Positions 10,273-23,140 are shown, counted from the stretch's first letter. The stretch: 64,000 bases of DNA from Pachyseris speciosa (GCA_016490735.1 JAEMWC010001120.1:83501-147500); one strand, 5' to 3'. Made by a program: numbers and translations. The notes: a model not told the origin generated them from the sequence alone.

Positions 10273-12220
10273 GTCTAGCACATTCCTCATTCCTCTTGCT
10301 TTGCCAGTGGAGAAGACAATCTTCTCTTGTCCTTGTTTTCCCAACAGTAACTGATTCGCTTGTTTCGTTCGATCGTCTAGCCTATCCAAGTTTAATTCAG
10401 CGTTTCTTTTTATTCTGAAGCGAAACCAGCCGACTGAATTTCCTTAATATTTCAAACAGAGTCTTTCATTGCCAGGAAAGGCAAACCCTTTCCGTTCCAA
10501 CTAGATGACGCAATTTCGACGTCGCAATATTTAACGCAATTCGGTAATGGGCTGTAGTTTTTAAAACTCCGGAAGCAAATGAACCAGCTTTAAGCAGCAA
10601 CTAATTTATGAAAAAGAAAAGGCGAATTTTTTTAAAACTCGAAACGCTCAAATCTTTGGAAATGGAAGGGGAAATGATTGGCAGTTATGCATGGACAAGG
10701 CAAAAATAAAATATTGTTGAGCTCTTCAACAAAAACGTTAACAACGTTAAAAATGTCCTGTGCCTATAGCATCTAAGCTTTTACGTTTTTGCGTTTCCTA
10801 ACATGAAATTATTTCCTAGGGGAATAATGAAATTAAAAAGGCGTACCTTACATATCTTGACTGATTGAGTCTATAAAATTGAAACTAGAGCTCCTTGTTC
10901 CAATCCGTCGCAGGGACAAATGCAATACAGAGTATATGGTATTTATTTTCCCAGGGTTTACAGGCTAAAAGCTTATTATGCACCTTTATATTGGGAAGTA
11001 TCTTTTTAGCACAATATCGCCTGCTGTTTGACAGGTTATAACTCAAGCGAGGAAAAACACATCATGAAATATAGAATAATGCTTTAGAACATGGAGTACT
11101 CGGCAAGTTGATACTTTCCAATATTTCCTGCTGTCAAATTTTAATTATTTCATTGCTGCGAGACCATAAATTATTTTTTTACCATTTAGGATTGTAATAT
11201 AGTAGTAAACATCTCATTTCATTTTTGTTGCCCTTTCAGGCATTATCCTCTTTGGCGCACGGGAGCCTATTACGCAGACCCAATTATGTGGATTCAGTAT
11301 TTTGAGACATTTTAACATTTGAAATGGTTTTATCCATTACAGTTTCAATACATTATGTGACTAATGGCCAATTAATCTTCTTGTGACCTTTACGAGCAGC
11401 TGAATTTGACAAGCAGCGTGAAAGATGTCACGTTTGTCTCACGATGTTACGTAGTGTGGATCGCAAAACGGTTTCGACCACCTTTTGCCGTTAGTTATTT
11501 ATATTTATATTTTAATAAACGAACAGGAGTGTTTTACGAAGTTTAAAACTGCGATATCTTTGGACGGCTTCTAAAACTTCTGTCGCTTGATCTGTCCATC
11601 CTTACACTAATATTTAGATTGTGGTTTATTTTGGCCTGTAATAAAGTCGGACGTAAAATTTAGCCCTCTCTATTTCAGGTATAAAGACAATCATTTAACA
11701 TTAATTTCTTTTTCATTCTTAATACGAATTGTTAATGACTTTTTGAACAGGCGATTAAAACAACTGGCTCCGTGACGTTATGAACGGCACTTACTGAGGG
11801 ATTGTAAAAACCAAAAGCAGCCTAATGAAAAATTAAAGTGGCTATGAGTCTTTGAAAGGATGAGTTCCTCTTTAGCCTTTTGTGATAAAGAAATACTTCA
11901 GTGGCTCAATACATAATCAGTTGATGAATGATTTTTTTTCCAGACTGTTAACCCATTGACTGCACGTTTTACGCAATATGAATGAATCAAATTCGTAAGC
12001 AGCAAAACTAACCAGAATGCGTAGCAGAAAGATAGGCATTGCCGGCTTTTCCACAATAACTGAGTTAAATTGGCAAAGAAAGAAACATTTTCTAATGAAA
12101 AAGTCAAGTAGTGACAAAAAACAAAACAAAACAATAGCAACACAACAAACAAAGAAACAAATAGCATCCCCCAGAAAATTGCACGCCAAATGATGCACCA
12201 GTAAGAAAATAGAAACATTT

Positions 12221-12222
<2 letters not shown>
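10273..12222. other. no supported gene
   Basis: Long AT-rich spacer. Neither strand shows a plausible exon or structured repeat. Confidence 0.5.
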
Positions 12223-12309
<87 letters not shown>

Positions 12310-12333
12310 ACATACATACATACATACATACAT
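12223..12333. repeat. (CA)n followed by (TACA)n microsatellite
   Basis: About 42 CA units (12223-12306), then about six TACA/CATA units. On the minus strand this is the direct continuation of the LINE 3' tail ending at about 12335. Confidence 0.95.
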
Positions 12334-12548
12334 ATCCTTTATTTAAACACGATAAAAGTTTAAAGCATATGCTTGTGGGGTCGTGTGTATAGGATACGAA
12401 TACAAATTAAAAACCAGATAAAAACATGTTAAAACTGAATTACTTCTTAAAAATAATGTTAAAAGAATAATAAGAATAATGTGATTATAGGATTTAAATT
12501 AGGTAAAATACAGACTCAATTTTAAATAAATAACTATGACAGTAAGAG

Positions 12549-13028
12549 TCATAAAATCCGGCTAAATCTAAAAGCACTGGGAATCGATTGAACTGACTGT
12601 GCACTAGAATATAGGTCCTGGATATACCTGTCCTTCTTCACGTTACGATGAAAAGCCATAAATTGGGAGCCGGTGTAGTACGTGCAGACAGCGTTCCATA
12701 AGATGTCACCTCTATGGCTAATGGAGTTTTTAAGGAAGTACGAATTGAAGCGTGGTACTATGATCCTGTTACTCCGTTTTAAGTCGTAAGCAGCACAAGA
12801 TTTGTTCACTAAGTAAGATAATACGTGGGGAGCTTCGTCACTAAATACCTTGTAAAATAATTTAATCAGTCGAAGCTTGTACAGGTGACTTAAAGTACTC
12901 CACTTGGAATGCTGGTAAACATCAGCAGATGGCATATCGTAGGGCAGATTGTCGATCATCCTTGCTGCCCTATACGGTGAAGTATTTCCAAGGAGTTTAG
13001 CTGTTCTGCATTTGCGGCTCCTCCCCAC
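12549..13028 (-). pseudogene. LINE C-terminal region after the RT
   Basis: Contains RAARMIDNLPYDMPSADVYQ, LYKLRLIKLFYKVF and RSNRIIVPRFNSYFLKNSI, the usual post-RT region of cnidarian LINEs, ending at a stop at 12549. It is separated from the RT block by a frame break in 13029-13276. Confidence 0.8.
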
Positions 13029-13276
13029 ACGATAAGGCCATATAAAACTGCAGGCAATATAACTTTATAGTACAAATCCAGTAAAGTTTCTCTTCATAGG
13101 AAAGAACTCCTCTTTATGAGATTTAGTTTGTTTACGCGAAAATCTTCTTTAAGTATGTAAGGTGTTGTGACCAAGAAAGTCTGTCGTCAATTGTGATGCC
13201 AAGGAGACGAGTGTGATTAACCCACTCGATTCGATCCTGCCCAATGTTCACCGAGTTTAGAGGCCCGATCATTGTT

Positions 13277-13771
13277 TTATTTTTTCATCAATAACATTGC
13301 TTCGCACTTTCCCGAGTAATGAGTTAACGAGTTATCTTGGCACCACCTCTTTAAATCTGATAATGCTGGGTTAAGAGATGTCACAGCATTATCCACATTA
13401 TCACCAATACAATCGACAGTGGTGTCATCGGCATACATAAACACGGAGCCAGAGGAAATTGAACTTGGCAGGTCGTTTGTGTATAGTACAAACAGTGTGG
13501 GGCCCAGTATTGATCCTTGTGCAATACCACATCTAACGTTCGCAACAGTAGATTGCCGGACATTCACTTCAGAGAATTGAGTTCGATCTGATAGATAATC
13601 TGTCAGCCATGAGAACAAAGGTCCTTGAATGCCAAACTGATGTCTCAATTTGTGTAGTAGTATCGCATGAGATACGCAGTCGAAAGCCTTTCTGAAGTCT
13701 ATGAACGCTACTGCTACTAAGTTGTTCTGATCAACAGCCTTTCTCCAGGTTTCAGAGAAGTGAACGAGCAA
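13277..13771 (-). pseudogene. LINE reverse transcriptase fragment
   Basis: The 164-codon frame holds RT motifs in order: AFIDFRKAFDCVSH (motif A, catalytic Asp), QGSILGPTLFVLYTNDLP (motif B) and FMYADDTT (the YxDD box). It uses non-ATG start counting and has neither the endonuclease nor the RT fingers, so it is a 5'-truncated copy. Downstream coding continues in other frames to 12549. Confidence 0.9.
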
Positions 13772-13860
13772 TAGTTCTGTGTAATACCACTCGCGATAGG
13801 CCCACTGGTAGTCTGTTATCAGATTGTGATCAAAAACGTGGCGGACTACTGTGTCATGGA

Positions 13861-15232
13861 AAAATTAAGTTCTCCTTCACTGAATGCTTTTAAAATGCAA
13901 TTTCAAACCTTGATTAATACTTTATTACTTTGAACTTTTGTTTCTTCTCACTTTAATACATTAGCTTAGAGCGGTCTAAAGTGCTCAGTATTGAGCGACA
14001 GACCTGAATGGCAAATGGAGCCATTGTATCAGTTTCAACTGAATGCTCCTCAACAGGCTTCCTCACCTCTCGATATCTCATTCCAGTCAGGGAATCCGAA
14101 TTTTCGTTTCATAGCAAAACCATGGTGTTATTATTATTTACTTATAGTTTCATTCACTCAAGTTGTTATTATTAAATCAGTGTCTTTTGAAGTCAACACG
14201 GCTAAATTTTACGTCCTATTTTCGGCACGATTTCCGCACAGTCCCATATATTTTGTGACTCAAACTGTGTTCATGCTCACATTTGGTATAACAGTGATGC
14301 ATGTATAATTAATGTATGCATGGGACTGTGCGGAAATCTCTCCCTTTTTTCTTCGCCTAAAATCTAAATATTAGTGTAAAAATGGATTTGTGTACAATGA
14401 AGCTTTCGAAGCCTACACCCAAATCTACGTAGATCGTGTTTATAACAAACAACCAAGAAATACAGTGAATTATATAATTAATTAGTCTATATGCATGGAA
14501 AGGCTTTATTGTTAGAACAGTCTCAGTACAACTAAGATCATCTCGCATTTCGTTTTGAAACTTGGGGATGATACCATGAAACAGGTTTGATGTGCTTACT
14601 TTAGGCGAATTTAGGAGAAAAGTCTACAGGCGCGTGGTACGATTTTCCGCCGTTAGCAGTACAGTTTTTCCTGTTGTAGTGTAGTGATAGTGTGCGATTC
14701 TGCGATTTTCTTACTTTACATGTAGTAATTTTATAAACAAATAGGCCGTGAGTAACTTTAGGGGAAGGTCTGTAATTCCCCGACTGTGGGTTGCAATTCT
14801 ACGATTTTTCTGGAACTGAAAATGATTCCTCCAACTGTCAAGATAAAAGAACGAAGAATATTGATACTGTCTACGATTCTCCCCAATCCATGATTGTGCT
14901 ATGTTGTTCTACGATTTAGCATTTTGATACAATATCGCAGTCTTGGATCTGATGGCCGATCAAGAATAAACAGTTTTGATTCTTCCTTCACAATTTACCT
15001 GATTTGATTTTAACGAAAGCTTACCTGTTCCACAAAAGCACACATCCTTCTTTTCCTGTGCTGGTGAACCATCATTTCAAGTGGAATGGAACTAAAAAAC
15101 CTGAAGAAACGTTCCATTGAATCAACCGCCCGCCGCCATGTGCCGGCCAGGAATTAAAAATAACGGTTTTTCTGTGAGCCCGCAATTAGGGGTGTTTACC
15201 AAAGCGGCTCATTTATTCTCAGTTTCCTGACC
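13861..15232. other. no supported gene
   Basis: AT-rich spacer. CATGGGACTGTGCGGAAATC (about 14317) and its inverse near 14229 form a loose inverted pair, possibly the ends of a ~105-bp hairpin. No coding sequence could be supported. Confidence 0.4.
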
Positions 15233-15526
15233 AATCTCGTACCCAGAGTCCTCGGGCTGTTTGGTCAGCAGGTGGACGCCCTGATAGACTCTGGGATAAT
15301 AGAAAAAATTAAATTTTTTGATTGGCTAGCCCGTAACGGCTTCCATTGTTTTACCCCAGATTTACTGGGAAAATCGCCGGTCCATTATCCCAGACAATCT
15401 GGGGTAAAACAATGGAAGCCGTTACGGGCCAGCCAATCAAAAAATTTGATTTTTTACCATTATCCCAGGGTCTCTCCTGGCGTTTAACCGTTGGCCAAAG
15501 AGCCTGAGGACTCTGGGTACGAGATT
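15233..15526. mobile_element. 294-bp hairpin MITE
   Basis: The ends AATCTCGTACCCAGAGTCCT and its inverse match with one difference in 26 bp. The inner arms also pair (AATGGAAGCCGTTACGGGC with GCCCGTAACGGCTTCCATT), so nearly the whole element folds. No coding capacity. Confidence 0.85.
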
Positions 15527-15685
15527 GTCTCCTGACGCGAATCCTGATTTCCAACATGGCTGCTGGCTTCGTGGTGCTGTCGTATTGGGCTTTTTCTTTT
15601 CTTGCCCGTACCTTTGTCGTGCAATAAGTGGCCAGAAATCATTTGATGGAATTTGTGATAACTCAAAGAAGGGACCGAATAACAG

Positions 15686-16156
15686 ATGTTTCAGGATCTT
15701 CCACAGGAAATAATCAAACTCAGAAGAGAGCAGATGCCAACGTTCAAGAAAGCACAGAGAAATGGTATGAGGGTTTCCTTTAGCAAGCGTCAACCTGACA
15801 GGAGGATACCAAAGAAGTCTTGTATAACTTTTTGGAGAATGATCTGGGAATTTCCAATGCTCGCAAAATCGAAATCCAAGGTGTCCATAGGACTGGTAGA
15901 AGACCAAACAACAGTAAACTCAGAGGTATCATCACACGATTTCTCCGCTACTCAGATCGGGAGGATATTTTCGCCCGCCGTTCCGCTCTGAGCAGGGAGA
16001 GTTACTTTGGCACTGGCCCAGATCTCCCGAAACAAGTTGTTGACATGGGAAAAAATCATCCCTAAAATGATCGAGGCGAGGAAGAGAGGAAAGAGGGAAG
16101 CTTTCAGTAGCTCACAACCTTATATTTTATTTGTTGATGGTGAGAAATTTTCTTGA
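15686..16156 (+). pseudogene. L1/Tx1-type LINE ORF1 fragments, rearranged
   Basis: The first block, MFQDLPQEIIKLRREQMPTF then GMRVSFSKRQPD, is the end of an L1-type ORF1 C-terminal domain. It is followed, in the wrong order, by FLENDLGISNARKIEIQGVH, RGIITRFLRYSDREDIFARR, FGTGPDLPKQVV and, after a frameshift at about 16063, IEARKRGKREAFSSSQPYIL and FVDGEKFS then a stop. The second block is the RNA-binding RRM-to-CTD part of the same domain. Two partial copies are therefore joined head to tail. No RT follows. Confidence 0.7.
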
Positions 16157-17294
16157 AGTTGTACATATCACGCACAAGCATAATTAAAAAAACCCTGTGG
16201 CATCTAGGTAAAGGGGACCATGCTCATTTTAAGAAGAAAAGATTCCTTTGATTTCCTGAATTTTGCGTTGTTGGATAAAAACAGTTTATTAGTGTTGTTG
16301 TTGTTGTTGTTGCTCTGAATTAAAAAGAAACATTGGCGTCTCATGTAAATAAGGAGTACTCTTGAGACGACCCAATACAACGTAGCGCTAATCAGTCTTT
16401 TATCACTGGCTACGTTTAAATCTTTTGTCTCTATGTTTGATGTGACGAGTGTTTTAATGTTAGTAATTTTGCTAAATTGTCTCGGGTAGTACAAATACCC
16501 GTGGGAGTATCAGCTGCTGCTCTATTGGTTTCTCTTTTCACCTTTACAAATAATGTATATATTTAGCCATGCCTAAAAGCGGAGCTCCAAAAGCATTCTT
16601 TTTCTACTGGCATTTACATATAGTCTGCTTGTCATATCACCCATCTGACCTCACTCTAGCTACAGATGCAATGCTGTAGAAAATAGTATTGAAAGGTGAT
16701 CTCAGCCAGTGGCACAGTGGATTTGGACCCCCTGCAAATTTGTACCCTCCAGTTCAGATCTGCTTGTGGATCAGACTTGGACCCCCTAGTCTAGAACTGC
16801 TGGAAGATATGTACCTCCTTTTACGGATTTGGACCCCCACCCCTCCTAAAAACAAGCGTTCTATTGAGTAAGGTAATAAAATTCCTTTTCAAATTGTGTT
16901 AGGTGTTGTTAAAAAAGCAAAATAAGAATATTGAGGTAGTTTTCTAAAAATAATCTTTAATACTTTGTGTAAAAAAGAACCTGCAACGCTATATTTTGCA
17001 TCTATGAAATTTTTAAAACAAAACATTCTTAACAACTTAGAGCAATACCTAAGGGCAGGTCTGTTTCCCCGTTCAATTTTAGGCTACTTAATTATTGTTT
17101 AGAGCCACTAGATAGTAGTGGAGAAGTCTGGTGACTGCTCCTTTGAATCAGTATCACATCAGTTATATAGTGATTCAGATCATTACTTCAGAATGAATGC
17201 AATTTCAAGTATCCACAGCCTCCCATGAGACAGTCGGAAAACTATGAAAAGAAAAAAATATGAAATGGAAATCAATAAAAATATTGAGATCTTT
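16157..17294. other. no supported gene
   Basis: Holds a short (TTG)n run near 16297-16313 and three copies of a TTGGACCCCC(TA) motif at about 16725-16840 of unknown meaning. Confidence 0.4.
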
Positions 17295-17481
17295 AACAAA
17301 TAAAGAAGCCTCGCCTGTGATCTGTTCTGTTGTAAAGCACGCAGGAAGCGGATAGAGCACGAAAGAAGTGTAGGGGAAACACGAGACGTAGTCGAGTGTT
17401 TTCCCTACTTCTTGAGTGCTCTATCCGCTTCCTAAGTGCTTTACAACAGAACAGATCACAGGCGAGGCTTCTTTATTTGTT
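17295..17481. mobile_element. 187-bp near-perfect palindrome (fold-back MITE)
   Basis: The arms of about 85 bp start AACAAATAAAGAAGCCTCGC and end in its inverse. The centre is near 17388 (CGAGACGTAGTCGAGT). Differences between arms are few, so the element is recent or maintained. Confidence 0.9.
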
Positions 17482-18449
17482 TTATAATAAAGAATTTCTT
17501 AATTTCCCCACGCATTCGGCTAAAATTTTCGGAAAACTTTATTTTCCAAATCGTACGAGTGGCGTCAGCCGTACGCCCTCCGTACATCTGTACTCTGATA
17601 AGGTACGCTAAAACAGACCAATCACAATCCTTGTTAGAATGGTTCAAAACATTTTATTGGTTGAAACAGACCAAAGCTGTCAAAATGTCAAATCATCTAA
17701 GTTCGGAAACCATCAAAGTGTGAGTAGTCGCGAGTAGTTTTTTGGCCTAAAATCGGGATCGAAAAGCAAATTGTTCAGTAAAATCCAGCTGAAATTCGCT
17801 AAAAAAGCTGTAAAGATCAAGAGCTAGATTTAAAAGATACTCAGGAAGATGAATTTCCGAGTGATAAACGGAATAGCAAAAGAGGTTTCACGTGAAAAGC
17901 TTAAAACTTGGATCGACTTCGATGGAGCCCGGCGTAGCTGAATTGTGTGGTTGAAAAAGAAAATGATTCAACGCCTCAAGGGCTTTTACTTTACCATGGC
18001 ATCTTGCAGCTCACCAAAAAAGGTTCACAGAACAGTTTACCATTAATGAGAGGAAAGAGTAGCTCAAACTCGGTAGAAACCGTTGGGACAAACGGTTTGT
18101 TGTTTACGGAGGCCGGTTTTTAAGTGGATGTGTATTTTCAAGTGGTGGAACCTCAGTCTACAGCGCAGGTAAATAAATTGAAGCTTTGAACATTTGGTTT
18201 GATCTTTGTTACTTTTGTTCAGGACTGAAACTCATATTTATCTCTCGACTGGATGTAAATAATAATCATCTACACTCGTTTTGGACGCAAATTAAAAAGT
18301 AGTTGAGTTGTTTGTTTGTTTGGCTTGCGAAGGAAAGTGTTTTTACTTCGCTTGGCTGACTGTTTTTCGACGTGCCTCGGCATTGTTGAGAAAAATTTAC
18401 TCTTCTGTTTTTAACACGTAATTGGAATGAGTCCTCGTGAAATTAAGGG
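17482..18449. other. no supported gene; repeat-like motif
   Basis: CATCTGTACTCTGATAAGGT plus ACCAATCAC near 17583-17630 recurs in related form near 18750-18795, suggesting pieces of one interspersed repeat. No gene was seen. Confidence 0.4.
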
Positions 18450-18552
18450 TTAATATCACTTGTGTTTCCAGAGGTTGCTGAAATTGCCCTTGTCGCTGCG
18501 CGACTCGCACAATTTCAGCAACTTCTAATTCTGAAAACACCCGTGATATTAA
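18450..18552. repeat. ~100-bp imperfect hairpin
   Basis: TTAATATCAC...GTTGCTGAAATTG pairs with CAATTTCAGCAAC...GTGATATTAA. Probably a small MITE. Confidence 0.7.
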
Positions 18553-20419
18553 TATCATGCTGTTATTTGTGGTGTTACTCGCAGAAGCATCTTCCAAATC
18601 CATTGAGGCTAAGAGCTCGTTTTCATACTCGATTTCTGGGTCTTATAAGACGCCTCACTCAAAATAAAAACCGAAGGAAAAATTCAGAAACTGGTCGGCC
18701 ACTTTTCATTTGGGTCGACTCGATTTGCGTGAGACCGTAGCCGGCCGTGCATCTGTACTCTGATAAAGTACGCTGTTTTAACCAATCAGAGCGCGCGTTA
18801 TATCAAAACTTTATTATAATATGAATTAAGACCAAGATATTTGTCTTGATCAGTTACTTCTCGACCTTACTATCACAAAAAAAAAACTGCTTGCTAGCAT
18901 TAAGCTCATCAATCAATACACCTAAAGTATTTTCAAAAATCTAGCTGCTCTTCTGGCCAGCCAAGTGCAAGACCAAACAACTTGATAATAAAATATTGGG
19001 CATTTGTTTGATACCACTATCAAGGTCATGATTAACAATGTAGTATGAGGATCGATTTAAGGTAATGATTCATCAAAGCAATTAAAGTGCTGGAAATCAG
19101 TGTTAGCCATCTTAACTTGATTTTTTATTTTGCAAGAAAGGTAAGGACTAGTCTCAAATTTCTCCACGTACATTTGAAATTGCACAACATACTTCATCAA
19201 GCATCAGAAATGCCATTAAACATTAAAGCCAAATGTCATCCAAACATCCCAAAAGACTGGTGTGAGCAGCTACTAATAAAATTTATTGAAAGACTGTATG
19301 CAAGAGAAGGAAGTCCAAAGGATGTGTAACTAGAATTGATGAGCAAGAGCTTACTTTAAGGTTAATAATACTTTGTCATGCGAATACAAGTAAGTTAATA
19401 AGATGACTGGAGAATAATTGGGAAGAACTTCATTCCCATACAAAGAATATTATCTAATATTGAACATGCTAAAAACCAAGAGGTGAAATTTAAACGCGGC
19501 TCAAAATTAAATCGAATACTGGTCTCTTACAAGTCACCCCTGATTTGAGATTGACATTAAAAATTAAGAAGTAAAATTTGAATTAAACCCAAAGCTAACC
19601 TAATTAAATTACATACTTGTCGCTCACAAGTTACATCTGATTTAAAATTGACACAAAATTTAATAAGGTGCATGCATGACGTTCGATGGTATACTATACT
19701 ATTCCAGACTGTTATGAAGCGATTACAAAAAGAAAAGCTGAAGATCATATATATATTTAGCCAGGCCAAGCCTAGAATCTGAGCTGCACACTGTCATCGA
19801 TCAACTTCGCATGGCTTTCCTTCAGGGGCACCCAACGAGCCAAATCAACCAAAAGCTATAGAAAGGCATTTTTAAGTAAGGTGTTTGAAGTCTGTTTAAA
19901 ATGATGTTTTCAAAAGCTAGAAGATGTTCATCTGTTCGGGTTTCCTAGCTAAAATTTTAATTGCCCGAAAATGTTAGGGAACAAAATCTTCCTTTGAGAA
20001 AATGGAAGCTGAAATGAACTTTCCACGAACTTTAATTTCTAGGGAACTATTTTCTTTCCGAGAACGCTCGTTGACGTTTTTGACTGCCAAAAACAGCAAT
20101 TACGACCTTTTCGAAAACCTGAGGGGATAGGATTTGCCAATTGCAAATCTTTAGGCCACGTTTTAGTTACGAAAATACGAGTGCACTCTTTAATCCACGC
20201 CGAAAACACAAGGCGAACTACCCTCCACCGAACAGATATTTAGCGAAACTTGTCGTTGGCGCCCCTGTTCCTTGGGCCAGTTTAATTTGTGTCCAAAATA
20301 ATTGAGCAACAGCAGGGAAAACGAAAAGTCTTCGATAACAAACGTGTGCAAAAAAAAAGACAGATATTCTCGAGTCCAAACTACTTTGAGATGAAAGTGT
20401 AAAGGAATTCAAAGCGGAT
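18553..20419. other. no supported gene
   Basis: AT-rich spacer; no exon or structured repeat can be supported. Confidence 0.45.
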
Positions 20420-20870
20420 CAAAAACAAAACACTGCAAGCAAACAAAGTACGATGCGAATGTTTGTTCGAAGAAGGAGAAGGTGGAGCAATTAAACAAGA
20501 CTAGCTAGTAATAAAAATAGCGTGTACTGATTAAGCTAGAAAAATGGGTATTTATTTGGACATAAATGCCCGTAGAAAAGACAATAAAGGGTACAAACTG
20601 ATCGTTAAGAGCAGTCAACAGGAATTGACCGCGGTTCAGAAACAACAGAACAACAAAATATTACAAGAAAACAAAGCACAATACGAAGAATGTTTCTTCG
20701 AAGATTCTTGGAGAAGGTGGAGAAATTAGACAAGTAATAAAAATATTTTGCATTAAGTTAGAAAAATTGCTAAGCAATGTTGACATCAATGTCCATAGAA
20801 AAGACAAAAAGAGGTCCGCACCTGATCGTTTAGAGCAGTCAACATGATTCACGGCAGGCAGCAATCACTC
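20420..20870. repeat. two diverged tandem units of ~225 bp
   Basis: Both units carry GAAGGAGAAGGTGGAG / GGAGAAGGTGGAG, then AAGTAATAAAAATA, then CATAAATGCCCGTAGAAAAGA / CATCAATGTCCATAGAAAAGA and CTGATCGTT...AGAGCAGTCAACA in the same order. Confidence 0.75.
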
Positions 20871-21099
20871 GGAACGTGACAGAGCTTAATTATACCGCCA
20901 TTTCCCACAAAATCTTTCCTTGGCTGACACAAAATCCTGAAGTGCTTTGATAGTTTTACTGTTACTTCCCATGTCTTCCGAAGGACCTTCTTCAATTAAT
21001 GACTCTCAGTAGCAAAACATCATCCAGTTAACGAACAAGGCGCTTGCCAAACCACAGGAGCATTTCTCTCGCAGGCCCGTCCACTATGAAATTTATCAA

Positions 21100-21690
21100 A
21101 GCCAGCCAGCCAGTCAACCCATTTCGCTGTTTTTAACATCCAAACGCTGATTCTTACCGGTTCAAACAAATTAATACGACATGTTTATAGACGGCGAAAC
21201 TTAATTGTTGTTTACAGGGCGCTTTTGACGAAGATCTCTAAAACGTTTTTCAAATGACTGGTGAGGCGCGCTGGGTTTTGACATTTTTGACAGCTTTTTG
21301 ACAACTTTATGTCATATTTTTAGACGTGCACATGCATTTGACCGGCTATTTTGTTTCACTCGAGCTTGAGTTTCTGCCTTCAAACAAGTTAATTAAAAAA
21401 CAATTTTCCTTCGCAGAAACGTACACAGCCAGCAAAAAATTTCCAAACGTTGATCCTTACCGCTTCTAACAAAAACTCAGAATTAATCAAAGTTAGAGGG
21501 CAAAACTTGGGTTGTTTTATAATATAGTCTTAGGAAGAAGATTTCTAACTTTTTCAATGAAGTGTGAAGTGCCCTTAGTTTTTGATAGCTTTCTATCAGA
21601 TTTTGAGACGTGCACATGCATTTGATCGGCTTTTTTTCCCTCGAGTTTCAATTTTTGCCTTCAAGTACATTAAGCTCTTAAAATCAGGGC
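21100..21690. repeat. two diverged tandem units of ~285 bp
   Basis: AGACGTGCACATGCATTTGA occurs at 21322 and 21606. Before it both units have TCCAAACG.TGAT.CTTACCG and the AAAACTT..TTGTT block in matching order, and after it CTCGAG.TT...TTTGCCTTCAA. The order is the same but divergence is high. Confidence 0.75.
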
Positions 21691-22207
21691 CTGAGGGCAT
21701 GAGGCGAACCGAGGCACTTGCCTCGGTAAACATGTCGAGTTTATCGAATTTATTTATTGTGTGTGTCTTACGAAAATATAATTAAAGCAGCCTCTCCAGT
21801 TTCACAGTTGCGTTAAAGCATTTGTTTGAGGTTCCTGTAAGAGGCTATACATTTTAAAGAGGTCTTTTTTTTCCTTTTTACCGGCATTTCCTCGGTTACC
21901 GAGTTTTCGTCCTGCTACGGCTCAGAAAATACAATGCCGATACCGCTAAACGATCATAAAATTCTTCTCTTATTGTCTTCAGTTGTTTTGTTTGTTTTTC
22001 CAACGATTTCCTGCTAACATGCACAAAAAAAGAACAGGTTTATCTCGAGTGTGACTTTTCACTTGGCATACATGCAGGGGCTCAGGTACGTGCGTACGAC
22101 GTACGTATGGTGAGCAAAACCAAACTTTTTCCAGCAGATGGGTTACCATATTTTCTTAACCATGGTGCTCCGCGCGCGCGCCTTCAGCGCGCGGAGCTCC
22201 GCTATCA

Positions 22208-23140
22208 ATGGATAGCAAGAGCCTAAAGTTTAAAATAATCTCGCTCAACGTTCGAAGGATAAGAAATTTCGAAAAGCGAAAATCAATTTTCAATTGGTTA
22301 ATGAAGCAAAATTCTGACATCTGTTTTTTGCAAGAAACATACAGCACTGAGGGTATTGAAAATCAGTGGAAAAAACAATGGCCTGGAGACATATATTTCG
22401 CTCATGGCTCTACCCGTAGTCGCGGGTTTGCTATCCTTATACGCAAATCCTTTGACTTTAAATTGCAATCAATTCAAACCGATAAGGAGGGGAGATTTCT
22501 ATTTATAGAAGCAACAATTCAAGACGAGCCCTTCCTTTTGGTAAATATCTACGCCCCCAATAGTGTCACTAGCCAGTCTTTGTTCTCCCAATCATTGCCC
22601 GAACTTCTTTGTGACGAGCAAAACCAAGGAACTAATCACAAAATTATATTAGGTGGGGACTTGAATATAACTTTTGACACTGATCTAGACTGTTCGGGTG
22701 GAAAACCAGTGCTAAAAGAAACGGTGAAGTTTGTAGAGGACATTTTGTTAAATAATGATTTAGTAGACATTTGGAGAATCCGTAATCCCGATAATAAAAA
22801 GTTTATTGGAGGCAAAAAAAGCCCAATAATTCAAAGGCGATTAGACTATTGGCTTATAAGTGATTTGCTACAAGACCTTGTAGCTAATGTAGACATTGTG
22901 ACAGCAATCAAAACGGACCATTCCGCGATAACCCTTGAAATTAACAGCTTAAAAGATCAACAGCGTGGTCCCTCTTTCTGGACGTTCAATAACAGCCTAT
23001 TAGAAGACCCTCTGTATGCTCAGTGCTTACATGATGGCTTCCCAAAGTGGCTTGACGAAATTAACTATTGTGATGACTTGAGAGTTAAATGGGATTGGAT
23101 GAAATATAAAATTCGCGAGGAAAATTATATCTTACAGTAA
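22208..23140 (+). CDS. LINE ORF2 N-terminal part: apurinic endonuclease (truncated)
   Basis: The 310 codons from an ATG read through a complete APE-type endonuclease: KIISLNVRRIRN (here R replaces the usual G in LNVxGI), ICFLQETYS (the catalytic Glu), FLLVNIYAPN, IILGGDLNITFDTDLD (Asp/Asn pair) and IVTAIKTDHSAITLEI (SDH-like, here TDH). The enzyme nicks target DNA during target-primed reverse transcription. A stop at 23138 cuts the ORF just after the linker, before the RT, which continues in broken frames. The element is therefore not autonomous. The type is Tx1/L1-like from the order and the wording of the motifs. Confidence 0.85.
   Translation: MDSKSLKFKIISLNVRRIRNFEKRKSIFNWLMKQNSDICFLQETYSTEGIENQWKKQWPGDIYFAHGSTRSRGFAILIRKSFDFKLQSIQTDKEGRFLFIEATIQDEPFLLVNIYAPNSVTSQSLFSQSLPELLCDEQNQGTNHKIILGGDLNITFDTDLDCSGGKPVLKETVKFVEDILLNNDLVDIWRIRNPDNKKFIGGKKSPIIQRRLDYWLISDLLQDLVANVDIVTAIKTDHSAITLEINSLKDQQRGPSFWTFNNSLLEDPLYAQCLHDGFPKWLDEINYCDDLRVKWDWMKYKIREENYILQ

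Larger units (their letters stand above)
12334..13860 (-). mobile_element. 5'-truncated LINE (jockey/CR1-like), minus strand
   Basis: It contains the reverse transcriptase and C-terminal frames listed separately, then a 3' UTR ending ACCCCACAAGC...TTTAAATAAAGGATATG and a (TGTA)n tail. The 5' end breaks off before the start of the RT palm, near 13860. A 3' tail of the same family lies at 48550-48722. Confidence 0.85.

Noticed and set aside
12104..12333. Cysteine/valine-repeat ORFs
   Set aside because: These are translations of the CA microsatellite.
15272..15910. Several overlapping ORFs on both strands
   Set aside because: They run through a hairpin MITE and have no domain; only the L1-type ORF1 pieces after 15686 are recognisable.
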